58,073 nucleotides of DNA from an uncultured bacterium (GCA_937943575.1 CALEAV010000048.1:1-58073), one strand, 5' to 3'; counted from the first letter of the stretch, positions 12,561-20,469 are shown. Made by a program: numbers and translations. Notes: generated by a model not told the origin, from the sequence alone.

Positions 12561-12589
12561 AATAAACCAGGAAAAAGAGCCCCTGTCAA
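12561..12589 (-). promoter_or_regulatory. Sigma-70-type promoter for hisS-aspS
   Basis: On the minus strand, TTGACA (12589-12584) is followed after 17 bases by TTTATT (12566-12561), about 32 bases before the hisS ATG. The -35 is embedded in CTTGACAGGGGC, which recurs in the divergent riboswitch promoter. Confidence 0.55.
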
Positions 12590-12649
12590 GATGAACCGGG
12601 AATTCCGCCGCCGGCCCGCTGACCGGGCGCGGGTCCCGGGAAGAGGGAC

Positions 12650-12678
12650 TTGACAGGGGCCGACGGGCATGGTAAGAA
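12650..12678 (+). promoter_or_regulatory. Sigma-70-type promoter for the cobalamin riboswitch transcript
   Basis: TTGACA (12650-12655), a 17-base spacer and TAAGAA (12673-12678) with a TGg extension just before the -10. Transcription would begin near 12685, right before the riboswitch. Confidence 0.65.
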
Positions 12679-12687
12679 TCGGGCGAC

Positions 12688-12865
12688 AATCAGGTAAGGA
12701 ACGCCGGACGGCATCCCGGAACCCGGTGCAAATCCGGGGCGGACCCGCCGCTGTGATCGGGGACGAGGGGGGCATGTCAGGGTCACTGCCGGGGCCCACC
12801 CCGGTGGGAAGGCCGCTCCCTGAGGAGGATCCGAGAGCCAGAAGACCTGCCGCCCGGGGTCCAGG
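12688..12865 (+). promoter_or_regulatory. Cobalamin riboswitch
   Basis: The B12-riboswitch core is readable in order: GGTGCAAATCCGGGGCGGAC then CCGCCGCTGTGA (12725-12756), GTCACTGCC (12782-12790), CCGGTGGGAAGGC (12801-12813), and CCGAGAGCCAGAAGACCTGCC (12831-12851) which holds the conserved B12-box end. The outer limits are approximate. It is followed by a strong terminator and then by the small peptide gene, so cobalamin probably shuts off transcription of the downstream pair. Class (adenosyl- versus hydroxo-/methylcobalamin) was not resolved. Confidence 0.93.
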
Positions 12866-12882
12866 TTCCCTTGAAGGCAAAG

Positions 12883-12915
12883 GGGGCACCTGACAGAGGT
12901 GCCCCTTTTTCTTTT
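12883..12915 (+). terminator. Intrinsic terminator of the riboswitch expression platform
   Basis: A perfect 9-bp stem GGGGCACCT/AGGTGCCCC with loop GACAG, followed by TTTTTCTTTT. It lies between the riboswitch and the peptide gene, so it fits ligand-controlled attenuation. Confidence 0.9.
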
Positions 12916-12963
12916 GCCGCCCCGGCCTTGCCGGGCCCAACCCCAGCTCGAGGAGGAAGGACC

Positions 12964-13065
12964 ATGCAGAAACCCCAAGTCATCCAGATCCGCTACACCT
13001 GCCGGCCGGACGGCAACCAGGTGGGGCTCTCCCATTACCTCATGGCCGAGGCGAAAAAGAAGTAA
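12964..13065 (+). CDS. Small peptide, likely CbpA-type radical SAM-modified precursor
   Basis: A 33-residue peptide with a single Cys at position 13, a middle of IQIRYTCRPDGNQVGLSHY and a Lys-rich end. A very strong ribosome site (GAGGAGGAAGG) sits three bases before the ATG. It is the first gene after the cobalamin riboswitch terminator and is followed after one base by a radical SAM/SPASM gene. This arrangement matches the computationally defined CbpA (modified peptide precursor)/CbpB pair found behind B12 riboswitches. The match is from memory of that family's layout and size; the modification and the mature product are unknown. There is no obvious double-Gly leader cleavage site. Confidence 0.8.
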   Translation: MQKPQVIQIRYTCRPDGNQVGLSHYLMAEAKKK

Positions 13066-13066
13066 G

Positions 13067-14461
13067 ATGCTGAACCTCCACTTCATGACGGCGGCCCCCG
13101 GCCCCCGGGCCAACGCGGGGGCCGCCCCCCACTTTCAGGTGCTGGCCACCGCCCACCCGGACTACGTGGCCCTCATCGAGCCGGACACCGCCTTCTGGGT
13201 GCTGGTGCGCAAAGAGGAGGCCCTGGACCTCCTCCTGGGCCCGGAGCTGACCCAGGCCTTCGCCGCCAGGGAAGCGGAGCTGGCCCGGGACCTGAACATG
13301 GTGCGCTTCGGGCTTCTGCCCTCGGCGGTCTATTTCAACCCCACGGAACGCTGCAACCTCAATTGCACCTACTGCTACCTCCCCCGGGACATGCGGCAGA
13401 AGGGCCGCCAGATGACCCCCGCCGAACTGCTCCGGGCCCTGGAGCTCCTGGAGGATTACTTCCGGAGCATCCTCCCGGAGGGGGCCCGCCCCCAGCTCGT
13501 CTTCCACGGCAGCGAGCCCCTGTTGGCCCGGGAGGCGGTCTTCGCCGGCATGGAGCGCTTCGCCGGGCGCTTCCGCTTCGGAGTGCAGACCAACGCCACC
13601 CTGCTGGACCGGGAAGCCCGGGAGTTTCTCCTCTCCCAGGGCGCCGGCATCGGCCTGTCTTTGGACGGCCCCACCGCCGCCATTGCCGACCGCACCCGCA
13701 AGACCTGGGGGGGCGAGGGGGTCTTCGCCCGGACCGTGCAGGCCCTGGAGGAGCTGGCCGACTACCCGGGCCTCAACCTCATCGTCACCGTCACCCGGGA
13801 AAATGTGGCGGCCCTCCCGGAGCTGGTGGAGTTCCTCCACGCCCGAGGGGTGCAAAACGCCCTCCTCAACCCCGTCAGGGGCACCCAGGCCGGCGGCCGG
13901 GAGCTCCTCCCGGAGCCGGACGCCTTGGCCCATTTCTTTTTCACCGCCCTGGCGCGGGCCGATGAGCTCCTGGAGCGCACCGGCCGCAAGCTGGTGGTGG
14001 GGAACTTCGCCAACCTGCTCCTGGGCTTTGTGGCCCCGGGGGCCAGGCGGCTGATGTGCGACATCTCCCCCTGTGGCGGCGGCCGCTGCTTCTTTGCGGT
14101 GGGCGCCGGCGGGGAGGTCACCCCCTGCAGCGAATTCCTGGGCCTGCCGGAATTCCACGGCGGCAACCTCTTTGACACCCCGCTGGCCGACATCCTGGCC
14201 GGCGAGCCCTTCCGCCTCGTCACCGGCCGCCGGGTGGAGGACATCCACCCCTGCCGGCGCTGCAGCGTGCGCCACGTCTGCGGCGCCCCCTGCCCGGCGG
14301 AAATCCACGCCCTGCAGGGCACCCTGCACGGCCCCGCAGCCCTGTGCGACTTCTACGCCGCCCAGGCCCGCTTCGCCCTGGGCGTCATCGCCGCCGGCCG
14401 CCTGGACCACTACCTCTGGGACGACTGGCAGGACCACCTGGAAGAAATCAAGGTCATGTGA
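13067..14461 (+). CDS. Radical SAM/SPASM peptide-modifying enzyme, CbpB-like
   Basis: A 464-residue radical SAM enzyme. The [4Fe-4S]-SAM motif CNLNCTYC has Cys at 96, 100 and 103. A barrel follows, with FHGSEP near 147-152, FGVQTNAT near 171-178 and GLSLDGP near 196-202. A Cys-rich C-terminal SPASM-type region for auxiliary clusters has Cys at about 331, 336, 341, 354, 396, 399, 405, 409 and 427. The ATG is one base after the stop of the 33-residue peptide gene, with only a weak ribosome site, so translation is probably coupled. Members of this class install thioether or carbon crosslinks on short ribosomal peptides. The upstream cobalamin riboswitch implies expression when B12 is scarce. The overall frame opens at 12899, but that region is leader sequence. 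Confidence 0.88.
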   Translation: MLNLHFMTAAPGPRANAGAAPHFQVLATAHPDYVALIEPDTAFWVLVRKEEALDLLLGPELTQAFAAREAELARDLNMVRFGLLPSAVYFNPTERCNLNCTYCYLPRDMRQKGRQMTPAELLRALELLEDYFRSILPEGARPQLVFHGSEPLLAREAVFAGMERFAGRFRFGVQTNATLLDREAREFLLSQGAGIGLSLDGPTAAIADRTRKTWGGEGVFARTVQALEELADYPGLNLIVTVTRENVAALPELVEFLHARGVQNALLNPVRGTQAGGRELLPEPDALAHFFFTALARADELLERTGRKLVVGNFANLLLGFVAPGARRLMCDISPCGGGRCFFAVGAGGEVTPCSEFLGLPEFHGGNLFDTPLADILAGEPFRLVTGRRVEDIHPCRRCSVRHVCGAPCPAEIHALQGTLHGPAALCDFYAAQARFALGVIAAGRLDHYLWDDWQDHLEEIKVM

Positions 14462-14466
14462 GCCCG

Positions 14467-14562
14467 GGAGAGGGGGCCAGGGGTCGCGGACCCCTTAAGG
14501 GGGGGGGGGAGGGGAGTGTGAGGGGAGGGCGGGAGGCCTTCGGTCCCCCGGCCCTGCCCTCA
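14467..14562. repeat. GC-rich intergenic hairpin repeat, copy 3
   Basis: Contains GAGAGGGGGCCAGGGGTC, then GCG and GACCCCT (a 7-bp inner stem). It is nearly identical over its first 27 bases to the copy at the right end of the window. It separates the convergent cbpB-like and prs genes and may act as a bidirectional terminator. Confidence 0.6.
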
Positions 14563-14577
14563 CAATTTTCTGCCTTA

Positions 14578-15531
14578 TCAGAAATGAATCTCGAACAGGG
14601 AGCTGATGGATTCCTCCCGGTGGATGTTGAGGATGGCCCGGGCGAAGGTGCGGGCCACGCTCAGCTGCACGATCTTGGGGCATTTCTGGGCGTGGTCGGA
14701 GAGGCGGATGGTGTCGGTGACCACCAGGTGCTTGAGGGCAGACTCCGAGATGCGGGAGACCGCCGGCCCGGAGAGCACCGCGTGGGTGCAGCAGGCGTTG
14801 ACGCTCAGGGCCCCGTGGCCCAGGATGACCTTGGCCGCCTCCGCCAGGGTGCCGCCGGTGTCCACGATGTCATCCATGATGACCACGTCCTTGCCCAGGA
14901 CGTCGCCGATGAGGTGCATGGCCTTGGCTTTGCCGGGGGCGTCCCGGCGTTTGTCGATGAGGCCCAGGGAGGCGCCCAGGCGTTTGGCGTAGGCCCGGGC
15001 CCGGGCCACCCCGCCGGCGTCCGGGGAGACGATCACCAGGTCATTTTTGAAATTCTCGTGGATAAAGGGGATCATCACCGGCGAGCCGTAGAGGTTGTCC
15101 ACCGGGATGTCGAAGAACCCCTGAATCTGCCCCACATGCAGGTCCATGGTGAGGATGCGGTCGGCGCCGGCGGTGGTAAGCAGGTCGGCCACCAGCTTGG
15201 CGGAGATGGGGACCCGGGGGGCCACCTTGCGGTCCTGGCGGGCGTAGCCGAAATAGGGGATCACCGCGGTGATGCGCCGGGCCGAGGCCCTCTTCACCGC
15301 GTCGATCATGATGAGCAGCTCCATGAGGTGCTGGTTCACCGGCGGGCTGGTGGGCTGGATGAGAAAGACGTCCCGGCCCCGGACGTTTTCGCCGATCTCC
15401 ACCCGGATCTCCCCGTCGCTGAAGGTGGAGACCAGGGCCTGCCCGAGGCTGATCCCCAGCTCCTCACAGATCTTCCGGGCCAGCTCCGGGTTGGCGTTGC
15501 CGGTGAAGACGCGCAGGTCGTTATTGAGCAT
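14578..15531 (-). CDS. prs: Ribose-phosphate pyrophosphokinase
   Basis: A 317-residue PRPP synthetase, converting ribose 5-phosphate and ATP to PRPP for nucleotide, histidine and NAD synthesis. Signatures are [19 protein letters not shown], then [19 protein letters not shown], the [18 protein letters not shown] divalent-cation region, and the PRPP loop [14 protein letters not shown]. Length is standard. Start is the ATG at 15531 with GGGAAG just before it. The sfsA gene lies 44 bases upstream on the same strand. Confidence 0.97.
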   Translation of the reverse strand: MLNNDLRVFTGNANPELARKICEELGISLGQALVSTFSDGEIRVEIGENVRGRDVFLIQPTSPPVNQHLMELLIMIDAVKRASARRITAVIPYFGYARQDRKVAPRVPISAKLVADLLTTAGADRILTMDLHVGQIQGFFDIPVDNLYGSPVMIPFIHENFKNDLVIVSPDAGGVARARAYAKRLGASLGLIDKRRDAPGKAKAMHLIGDVLGKDVVIMDDIVDTGGTLAEAAKVILGHGALSVNACCTHAVLSGPAVSRISESALKHLVVTDTIRLSDHAQKCPKIVQLSVARTFARAILNIHREESISSLFEIHF

Positions 15532-15575
15532 CTTCCCAGATTTCCTTACTGCATCAGAAATCCGTGAGTTCCAGG

Positions 15576-16289
15576 TTAAGAGCCGGTTAATCTTAAATCA
15601 AAGGGGAGGAGTTCGGCAAGGCCAATTTCCGGGGGCGCCACCTTTTCCCGGAAGACCAGGATGTTCACCCCGGCCTCGTGGGCCCGGGCCAGCTCCCGGG
15701 CGTAGGCCGGGTCCACCCGCCAGGCGGGCCGGAGCACACTCCCGTCGGCCCGCTGCACCACGAAGATCTGCCACGCCAGGTGCCCCTGGCGCACCAGGGC
15801 GGCCAGCTCCTGCAGGTGGCGCCGGCCCCGGCTGGTGACGCCATCGGGAAACAGGGCCACCCCCTCCTCCACCCAGGTGACGCTCTTCACCTCCACAAAG
15901 GCCAGGCGCCCGCCCAGGTCCGCCACAAAATCCAGGCGGCCGCCCCCGGGGAGGGCCACCTCCGGCCTCAGGGCCCTGACCCGGGGAAACCCCGGCAACC
16001 CCGGGCCCTTCAGGGCCTCAGCCACCAGACGGTTGGGCGCCAGGGTGTCGATGCAGATCCAGCCCGCCGGGCCCTGGGCGAATCGCCAGGTGTAGGGGGT
16101 CTTGCGGCGGGGGGAGGCCTCGGCGGTGAGGAGGAGGGGGAGGCCCGGGCTCAAGCAGCCGGTGAGGGCCCCGGAGTTGGGCACATGCACCCAGGGCCGG
16201 GAGCCGTCGGCCAGCTCCACCTGGGCAAGGAAACGCTGCCGCCGCCTCAGGAAGCGGGCGGGGATCAACGGCTCCGGGAAACGCAGCAA
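15576..16289 (-). CDS. sfsA: SfsA family DNA-binding/sugar fermentation stimulation protein
   Basis: About 237 residues, close to the 230-240 typical of SfsA. Conserved stretches are [29 protein letters not shown], and the nuclease-like core [34 protein letters not shown] spread over two strands, followed by [15 protein letters not shown]. The family has a PD-(D/E)xK-like fold; its cellular role is poorly known. No ATG fits: the frame is open back into the upstream gene, and I chose TTG at 16289 because it gives the family length and lies just past that gene's stop at 16309. This start has no good ribosome site and is uncertain. Confidence 0.85.
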   Translation of the reverse strand: MLRFPEPLIPARFLRRRQRFLAQVELADGSRPWVHVPNSGALTGCLSPGLPLLLTAEASPRRKTPYTWRFAQGPAGWICIDTLAPNRLVAEALKGPGLPGFPRVRALRPEVALPGGGRLDFVADLGGRLAFVEVKSVTWVEEGVALFPDGVTSRGRRHLQELAALVRQGHLAWQIFVVQRADGSVLRPAWRVDPAYARELARAHEAGVNILVFREKVAPPEIGLAELLPFDLRLTGS

Positions 16290-16308
16290 GGGCAGCGGTA
16301 AGGCGGGG

Positions 16309-16935
16309 CTAAAAGGCGTACCAGACCCGGAACCAGTGCAGGCCCTGTTTCTGATCCTGGCCTTTGAGGCCGTATTGGCTTTGCAAAGTGAGGCTCCAGC
16401 GCCCCAGGTCGTAGCGGACGCCGGGGCCCAGCCCCAGGGCGACGTCCCCATAGCGGCGCTGGAAGTATTTGCTGTCCGCCACCCCGTGGTAGAGGAACCC
16501 GCTCAGACCCACCTGCAGGTTGGGGAGGAGGGAGTAGTCCAGGGAGGACTTGAGCAGAACCGGGTGCGGGGACCCCTGCCCCTCGGGTGGGGGGGAACCG
16601 TTCTCCTTGCCGTAGCGGAAGGAGATGTTCAGCAGAAAGTTCTGGGGCAGACGCAGCACCGCCCCGCCGTCCTTTTCCTGCAGGGTGACGCCCGGCAACA
16701 GCTCCCTGAGCGCCTGATCATACGGGGAACGGCCGGCCTCGCCGGGCGGCCGCTCACTCCCCATCTGGGCCTCCAGCGGGGTGTCGGGGGCGTCGTGGGA
16801 GACGGGACGGAAGAGGGGCGGGAGATGCTGGAACAGCGCCGACGCCTCGCCGGCGAACACTGCGGACGCCGCGCCACCCATCAGGCAGATTGCCAATAGC
16901 GCCCACCGCCAGGTTTTCCCCCAGGAACCTGACAT
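16309..16935 (-). CDS. Exported, putative outer-membrane beta-barrel protein
   Basis: A 208-residue protein with a clear signal peptide (Lys/Arg start, ALLAICLMGGAASAVFA, cleavage near residue 28). The second half alternates hydrophobic and polar residues in short strands (FLLNISFRYG, LLKSSLDYSL, LQVGLSGFLYHG, GDVALGLGPGVRYDLG, LTLQSQYGLKG), and the protein ends in WYAF, an aromatic C-terminus typical of outer-membrane barrels. I do not recognise the family. It lies before sfsA on the same strand with a small gap. Function unknown; a small barrel or lipid-linked envelope protein fits. Confidence 0.75.
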   Translation of the reverse strand: MSGSWGKTWRWALLAICLMGGAASAVFAGEASALFQHLPPLFRPVSHDAPDTPLEAQMGSERPPGEAGRSPYDQALRELLPGVTLQEKDGGAVLRLPQNFLLNISFRYGKENGSPPPEGQGSPHPVLLKSSLDYSLLPNLQVGLSGFLYHGVADSKYFQRRYGDVALGLGPGVRYDLGRWSLTLQSQYGLKGQDQKQGLHWFRVWYAF

Positions 16936-17246
16936 CCCTTCCCCCTTGCCTCATACTGTAGGGGGAAGAAACCCCAAAGTCAAGGAATTTTTGGGGAGCC
17001 GGGGAGATTTCCGGCAGCCCCGGGCCGATGGGGTGCAGGGGTGGCGCCCGGGTCCCGGGAGGGGAGCAGGGAAGGCGCCGACTTCACAGGGAAACCTGGC
17101 CTGGGGCCCATCCCCGGAGGAGGAGCCAAGCAACGCCCCCGCGGCTTCCCCCTTCCCCTGAGGGCCGTCTGCCCCATCCCGGTTGAACCCGGCCCGATGG
17201 TCAGACAGCCGCCTGCCGCCCCGGAGGAGGTCGGCCCCCCGTGCGG
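16936..17246. other. Gene-free stretch between hemC and the exported protein gene
   Basis: About 310 bases of GC-rich sequence downstream of hemC. Short open frames are present but have no ribosome site or protein-like composition. I see no RNA gene, terminator or clear promoter in it. Confidence 0.5.
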
Positions 17247-18179
17247 TCACCCTGCCCCCTGATAAAAGGCGGCCAGGATCTCCCCGCCGCCGGCGGCGAG
17301 GAGCCGCTCTGCCAGCTCGGTGCCCAGGGAGGCGGCGGCCTCCGGCTCCCCCTCCGCCTGGTCCCTGACCACCCGGCGGCCGTCGGCGTCGCTGATAAGC
17401 CCGGTGAGGCGGAGGCGGCCGTCCGTGAGCTCCCCCAGGGCCGCCAACGGCACCAGGCAGCCGCCCCCCAGGCGGGCCAGAAAGGCCCGCTCGGCGGTGA
17501 CCGTCACCCGGGTGGGGCGGTGGTCCAGGGGCTTAAGCACCTCCAGCATCTCCCGGTCGCCGGCCCGCACCTCCAGGGCCAGGGCCCCCTGACCGATGGC
17601 GGGGAGCATCTCCTCAGGGGCGAGATACCCCCTGGGCAGGTGCCCCAGCCCCAGGCGCTTGAGCCCCGCCGCCGCCAGGATGATGGCCTCCAGGTTCTCC
17701 GTCTCCAGTTTGCGCAGGCGGGTGTCCACGTTGCCCCTGAGCGGCACCACCTCCAGGTCCGGACGCCGGTGCAGCACCTGCACCCGGCGCCGCAGGCTGC
17801 CCGTGCCCACCCGCCCCCCGGGGGGGATGTCGTCCAGGGAGTCCCACCTGGGGGACAAAAAGGCGTCCCGCCAGTCCTCCCGGGGCGGGAAGGCCCCCAG
17901 GACACAGCCCGGGGGGAGCTCCGCCGGCATGTCCTTCAGGCTGTGCACCGCCAGGTCCACCTCGCCTCTGAGGAGGGCCTCCTCAATCTCCTTGATGAAG
18001 AGGCCCTTGCCGCCGATGCGGGCCAGGGGCACATCGGTGATTTTGTCGCCGGTGGTCCTGATCACCACCAGCTCGGTGGCCAGCTCCGGGTGATGCCGGC
18101 GCAGCTGCGCCTCCACCCAGCGGGTCTGGGTGAGGGCCAAGACGCTTCCCCGGGTGCCGATCCGGAGGGTCCGGGGCAC
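17247..18179 (-). CDS. hemC: Porphobilinogen deaminase (hydroxymethylbilane synthase)
   Basis: A 310-residue enzyme joining four porphobilinogens into hydroxymethylbilane for heme, siroheme and cobalamin. Signatures are IGTRGSVLALTQTRWV, GDKITDVPLARIGGKGLF, the DLAVHSLKDMP active-site stretch, GTGSLRRRVQ and RGNVDTRLRKLE. The LGGGCLVPLA box has the Cys (241) that holds the dipyrromethane cofactor. The start is a GTG at 18179, seven bases after the stop of the zinc ribbon gene, with TGAGG upstream. It is last in a tspO-like, zinc ribbon, hemC series. Confidence 0.97.
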   Translation of the reverse strand: MPRTLRIGTRGSVLALTQTRWVEAQLRRHHPELATELVVIRTTGDKITDVPLARIGGKGLFIKEIEEALLRGEVDLAVHSLKDMPAELPPGCVLGAFPPREDWRDAFLSPRWDSLDDIPPGGRVGTGSLRRRVQVLHRRPDLEVVPLRGNVDTRLRKLETENLEAIILAAAGLKRLGLGHLPRGYLAPEEMLPAIGQGALALEVRAGDREMLEVLKPLDHRPTRVTVTAERAFLARLGGGCLVPLAALGELTDGRLRLTGLISDADGRRVVRDQAEGEPEAAASLGTELAERLLAAGGGEILAAFYQGAG

Positions 18180-18186
18180 GGATGCC

Positions 18187-18414
18187 TCAGCCGCAGGTGC
18201 TGCAGGAGGTGGCGGAGCAGCTGGAGCAGGAGCTCTTGCTGCCGGAGGACGGCGTGGACATGAAGCCGTGGTAGTCGGTCTTGAAGGCGCAGGCGCTCAT
18301 CAGCTTGGCCACCGGGCCCCCGCAGGCCGGACAGGTGACCTCGGGATCCCCGCTGAACACCAGCTTTTCAAAGTCCTGATTGCACTTGTCGCAATGAAAC
18401 TCGAAGATGGGCAT
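18187..18414 (-). CDS. FmdB-type zinc ribbon protein
   Basis: A 75-residue protein starting MPIFEFHCDKC, with a CxxC...CxxC ribbon (Cys pairs in CDKC and CPACG) and a Ser/Cys-rich tail (CSSCSATSCSTCG). This is the FmdB/CxxC_CXXC_SSSS family, small predicted regulatory or metal-binding proteins. The ATG at 18414 has GGAGGAGAT right before it, better than the upstream in-frame start at 18429. It is sandwiched between tspO-like and hemC genes, seven bases from the latter. Role unknown. Confidence 0.88.
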   Translation of the reverse strand: MPIFEFHCDKCNQDFEKLVFSGDPEVTCPACGGPVAKLMSACAFKTDYHGFMSTPSSGSKSSCSSCSATSCSTCG

Positions 18415-18429
18415 ATCTCCTCCAAACAC

Positions 18430-18921
18430 TCAGCTGTTGAGGCGCCACAGGGCGTAATTCAAAAGCCAGGCAAAGCTCAGCCAGGCCATGTAGGGCACCA
18501 GCAGCCAGCCGGCCACCGGCCCGGTGCGCCAGAAGGCCAGCGTGGCGGCCAGGGCGGTGAGCCACAGGGCCGTAAGATCCACCAGGGCCCACCCGGGCTG
18601 CTTCAGCCCGAAGAAGATCCAGGACCACAGGCCGTTGAAAAGGAGCTGCAGGAGGAACAGCCCCAAGGCCCCGGGGGCGCCGCCGAAGCCATGACGCCGC
18701 CACACCTGCCAGGCGGCCAGCGCCATGAGGAGGTAGAGCAGCGTCCACACCGGGCCGAAGATCCAGTCCGGCGGGGTCCAGGACGGCTTGCTCAGGCCGG
18801 CGTACCACTCCCCGGGGGTGAAGCGGGCCCCCACGGCGGCAGCCCCGAAACACAGAACTCCCCACCCCGCCAGTCCCGCCAAATCGGTGCCCGTGGATAA
18901 CAGTCCTCTTCCCGTGCTCAC
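18430..18921 (-). CDS. TspO/MBR family tryptophan-rich membrane protein
   Basis: About 163 residues with five membrane helices and many Trp residues. Family marks are WYAGLSKPSWTPPDWIFGPVW, then LFNGLWSWIFF, and the end MAWLSFAWLLNYALWRLN. TspO proteins bind porphyrins and steroids or degrade protoporphyrin; in bacteria they modulate tetrapyrrole levels. The gene ends 15 bases before the zinc ribbon start and lies two genes before hemC, which fits a tetrapyrrole role. The start is uncertain: GTG at 18921 is chosen as closest to helix 1, while GTG at 18960 gives 176 residues. Neither has a convincing ribosome site. Confidence 0.9.
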   Translation of the reverse strand: MSTGRGLLSTGTDLAGLAGWGVLCFGAAAVGARFTPGEWYAGLSKPSWTPPDWIFGPVWTLLYLLMALAAWQVWRRHGFGGAPGALGLFLLQLLFNGLWSWIFFGLKQPGWALVDLTALWLTALAATLAFWRTGPVAGWLLVPYMAWLSFAWLLNYALWRLNS

Positions 18922-19121
18922 CGCATCCCGCCGTGGGCAAGCCTGTCCGGCGTCCTTCACCCCGGCCCGAGGCCCGGATCCTCCCGGGAGCGGGGCCAGA
19001 GGTCAGGCGCCCCGGCCCCCCCACGCCACCCCCCCGCCCCTTTGAGAAGAGGGGACAGCCCTCTGTAAGACGAGGCGCCTTCAGTAATTATAATCACTTT
19101 TTTTGGGGGTGCATGCTCCCC

Positions 19122-19499
19122 TCAGCGACGGGAGACGGTGACGGTGTCCCCGTCCTGGACCGCCGCCAGGCAGCAGGGGTCCCCCAGCACCCGGCCCACC
19201 AGGTTGACGGCGCTGGCCGGCCGGATCTCCCCGGGCACGCTGGCCGGGGTGAGGCCGAAGAAGATGCAGAAGGCCCGGCCCGAGGGCCAGTAGGCCAGGT
19301 CCCCCACATTGACCACCACCCGGGCGTCGTCCTCCAGCTCCTGCACCACCTGGGGCACCGGGAAATAGACTTCATCGCCCCAGCGATGGGCGCTGCCGGA
19401 GAAAGGGAGGGCCGCCGCCAGGGCGCGGCCGCAGGGGGTGTCAAAGAGCACCCCCTCCAGCCGGATCTCCTTGCTCTGGATGAGAATCTCCGTCGGCAT
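19122..19499 (-). CDS. Cyclophilin-like fold protein
   Basis: A 125-residue protein. EGVLFDTPCGRALAAALPFSG, GDEVYFPVP, then VVNVGDLAYWPSGRAFCIFFG match the small cyclophilin-like family (DUF369 type) common in archaea and anaerobes. These share the cyclophilin barrel but lack proven prolyl isomerase function. The ATG at 19499 lies inside the end of the upstream deoxyhypusine-synthase-like gene, a 59-base overlap in another frame, with AGGAGAAAACC upstream. The two are probably co-translated. Function unknown. Confidence 0.75.
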   Translation of the reverse strand: MPTEILIQSKEIRLEGVLFDTPCGRALAAALPFSGSAHRWGDEVYFPVPQVVQELEDDARVVVNVGDLAYWPSGRAFCIFFGLTPASVPGEIRPASAVNLVGRVLGDPCCLAAVQDGDTVTVSRR

Positions 19500-20469
19500 G
19501 GGTTTTCTCCTCCCACAATTCCGTCACCAGGGCCGCCAGAAGCGGCACCATCAGCTCATGGTGGCCGGTGAAGGCGAAGCCCCGCCCCCCGCCGGCGGTG
19601 GGCCGCCGCACCACATTGGTCTGCGGCCGGTAGTGCTGGATGAAATCCAGGTTCACGGTGGTGAGGGGCGCCACCGGATGGCCGAGGTTGCGGGCCAGGG
19701 TCACCGCCTTTAAAAACACCTCCGGCAGGAGCACCGCCGAGCCCACGTTGAGATACAGGCCGCCCGCCAGGCGGCTCACCAGGGCGGCGAAGAGCCGGAA
19801 ATCCCGGTGCGTGCCCACTCCGGTGGCGGCGGGGTCGCAGGAAGGGTGAATATGGATGATGTCGGTGCCCAAAGCGACATGCACCGTCAGCGGCATGCCC
19901 AGCTCCCAGGCGCCGGCCACCAGGCTCAGGCGGCGGTAAGGGGCCTCCGCCTGGACCAGGGCCCGGCCCACCGCCGCCCCCAGCCCCAGGCCGTCGGCTG
20001 CCCCCTGGACGATGGCCCGGTTGAGAAACTCCGCGGTCTCCCGGGCCATGCCGAACTCCCCGCCGCCCAGGGCCGCGTCCACGTCCTCGGAGGTGCGCCC
20101 CGCCAAGGCAATCTCGGCGTCGTGGATGATGCCGGCGCCATTGAGGGCCAGCCCGTTCACCAGGCCCCGGCGGCACAGGTCCAGGATCACCGGGCTTAAG
20201 CCCACCTTGAGGACATGGGCCCCCATGCCCAGGAGCACCAGCCGCCCCTGCCGCCGGGCTGTCACCCAGATCCCGGCCGCCTCCCTGAGCTCCTCTCCCG
20301 CCAAAAGCCGGGGCAGCCGCCGGCAGAAGTCCATGAAGCTCCCCCCCGGCTGCCAGGCCTGGGCGAAGCGGCTGTGGTCCACCTTGGAGGGCCGCTCATA
20401 GAGGGAATAGGTGCGCACCCCCTCCAATGCCAGGGGTTCCGGGGGATCGGCAGGCGGTTTGCTGGTCAT
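19441..20469 (-). CDS. Deoxyhypusine synthase-like protein
   Basis: A 342-residue protein resembling the NAD-binding fold of deoxyhypusine synthase: GMGAHVLKVGLSPVILDLCR, then GLALNGAGIIHDAEIALAG, a second half with HVALGTDIIHIHPSCDP and SAVLLPEVFLKAVTLARNLG. Bacteria lack eIF5A, so such homologs act on other substrates (some make homospermidine). I cannot place the catalytic Lys with confidence, so activity is open. The last 20 residues (Asp/Gly/Glu-rich) overlap the next gene and are probably not part of the fold. Start is the ATG at 20469; the ribosome site is weak. Confidence 0.6.
   Translation of the reverse strand: MTSKPPADPPEPLALEGVRTYSLYERPSKVDHSRFAQAWQPGGSFMDFCRRLPRLLAGEELREAAGIWVTARRQGRLVLLGMGAHVLKVGLSPVILDLCRRGLVNGLALNGAGIIHDAEIALAGRTSEDVDAALGGGEFGMARETAEFLNRAIVQGAADGLGLGAAVGRALVQAEAPYRRLSLVAGAWELGMPLTVHVALGTDIIHIHPSCDPAATGVGTHRDFRLFAALVSRLAGGLYLNVGSAVLLPEVFLKAVTLARNLGHPVAPLTTVNLDFIQHYRPQTNVVRRPTAGGGRGFAFTGHHELMVPLLAALVTELWEEKTHADGDSHPEQGDPAGGGAL

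Noticed and set aside
16951-17250. Short open frames between hemC and the exported protein gene
   Set aside because: No ribosome site, no hydrophobic or motif pattern, and composition is what GC-rich noise gives.
19080-19120. TATAAT-like box on the minus strand upstream of the tspO-like gene
   Set aside because: TATAAT at 19092-19087 is clear, but no -35 fits at 16-18 bases and it is about 170 bases from the start chosen for the gene. Left out as unsupported.
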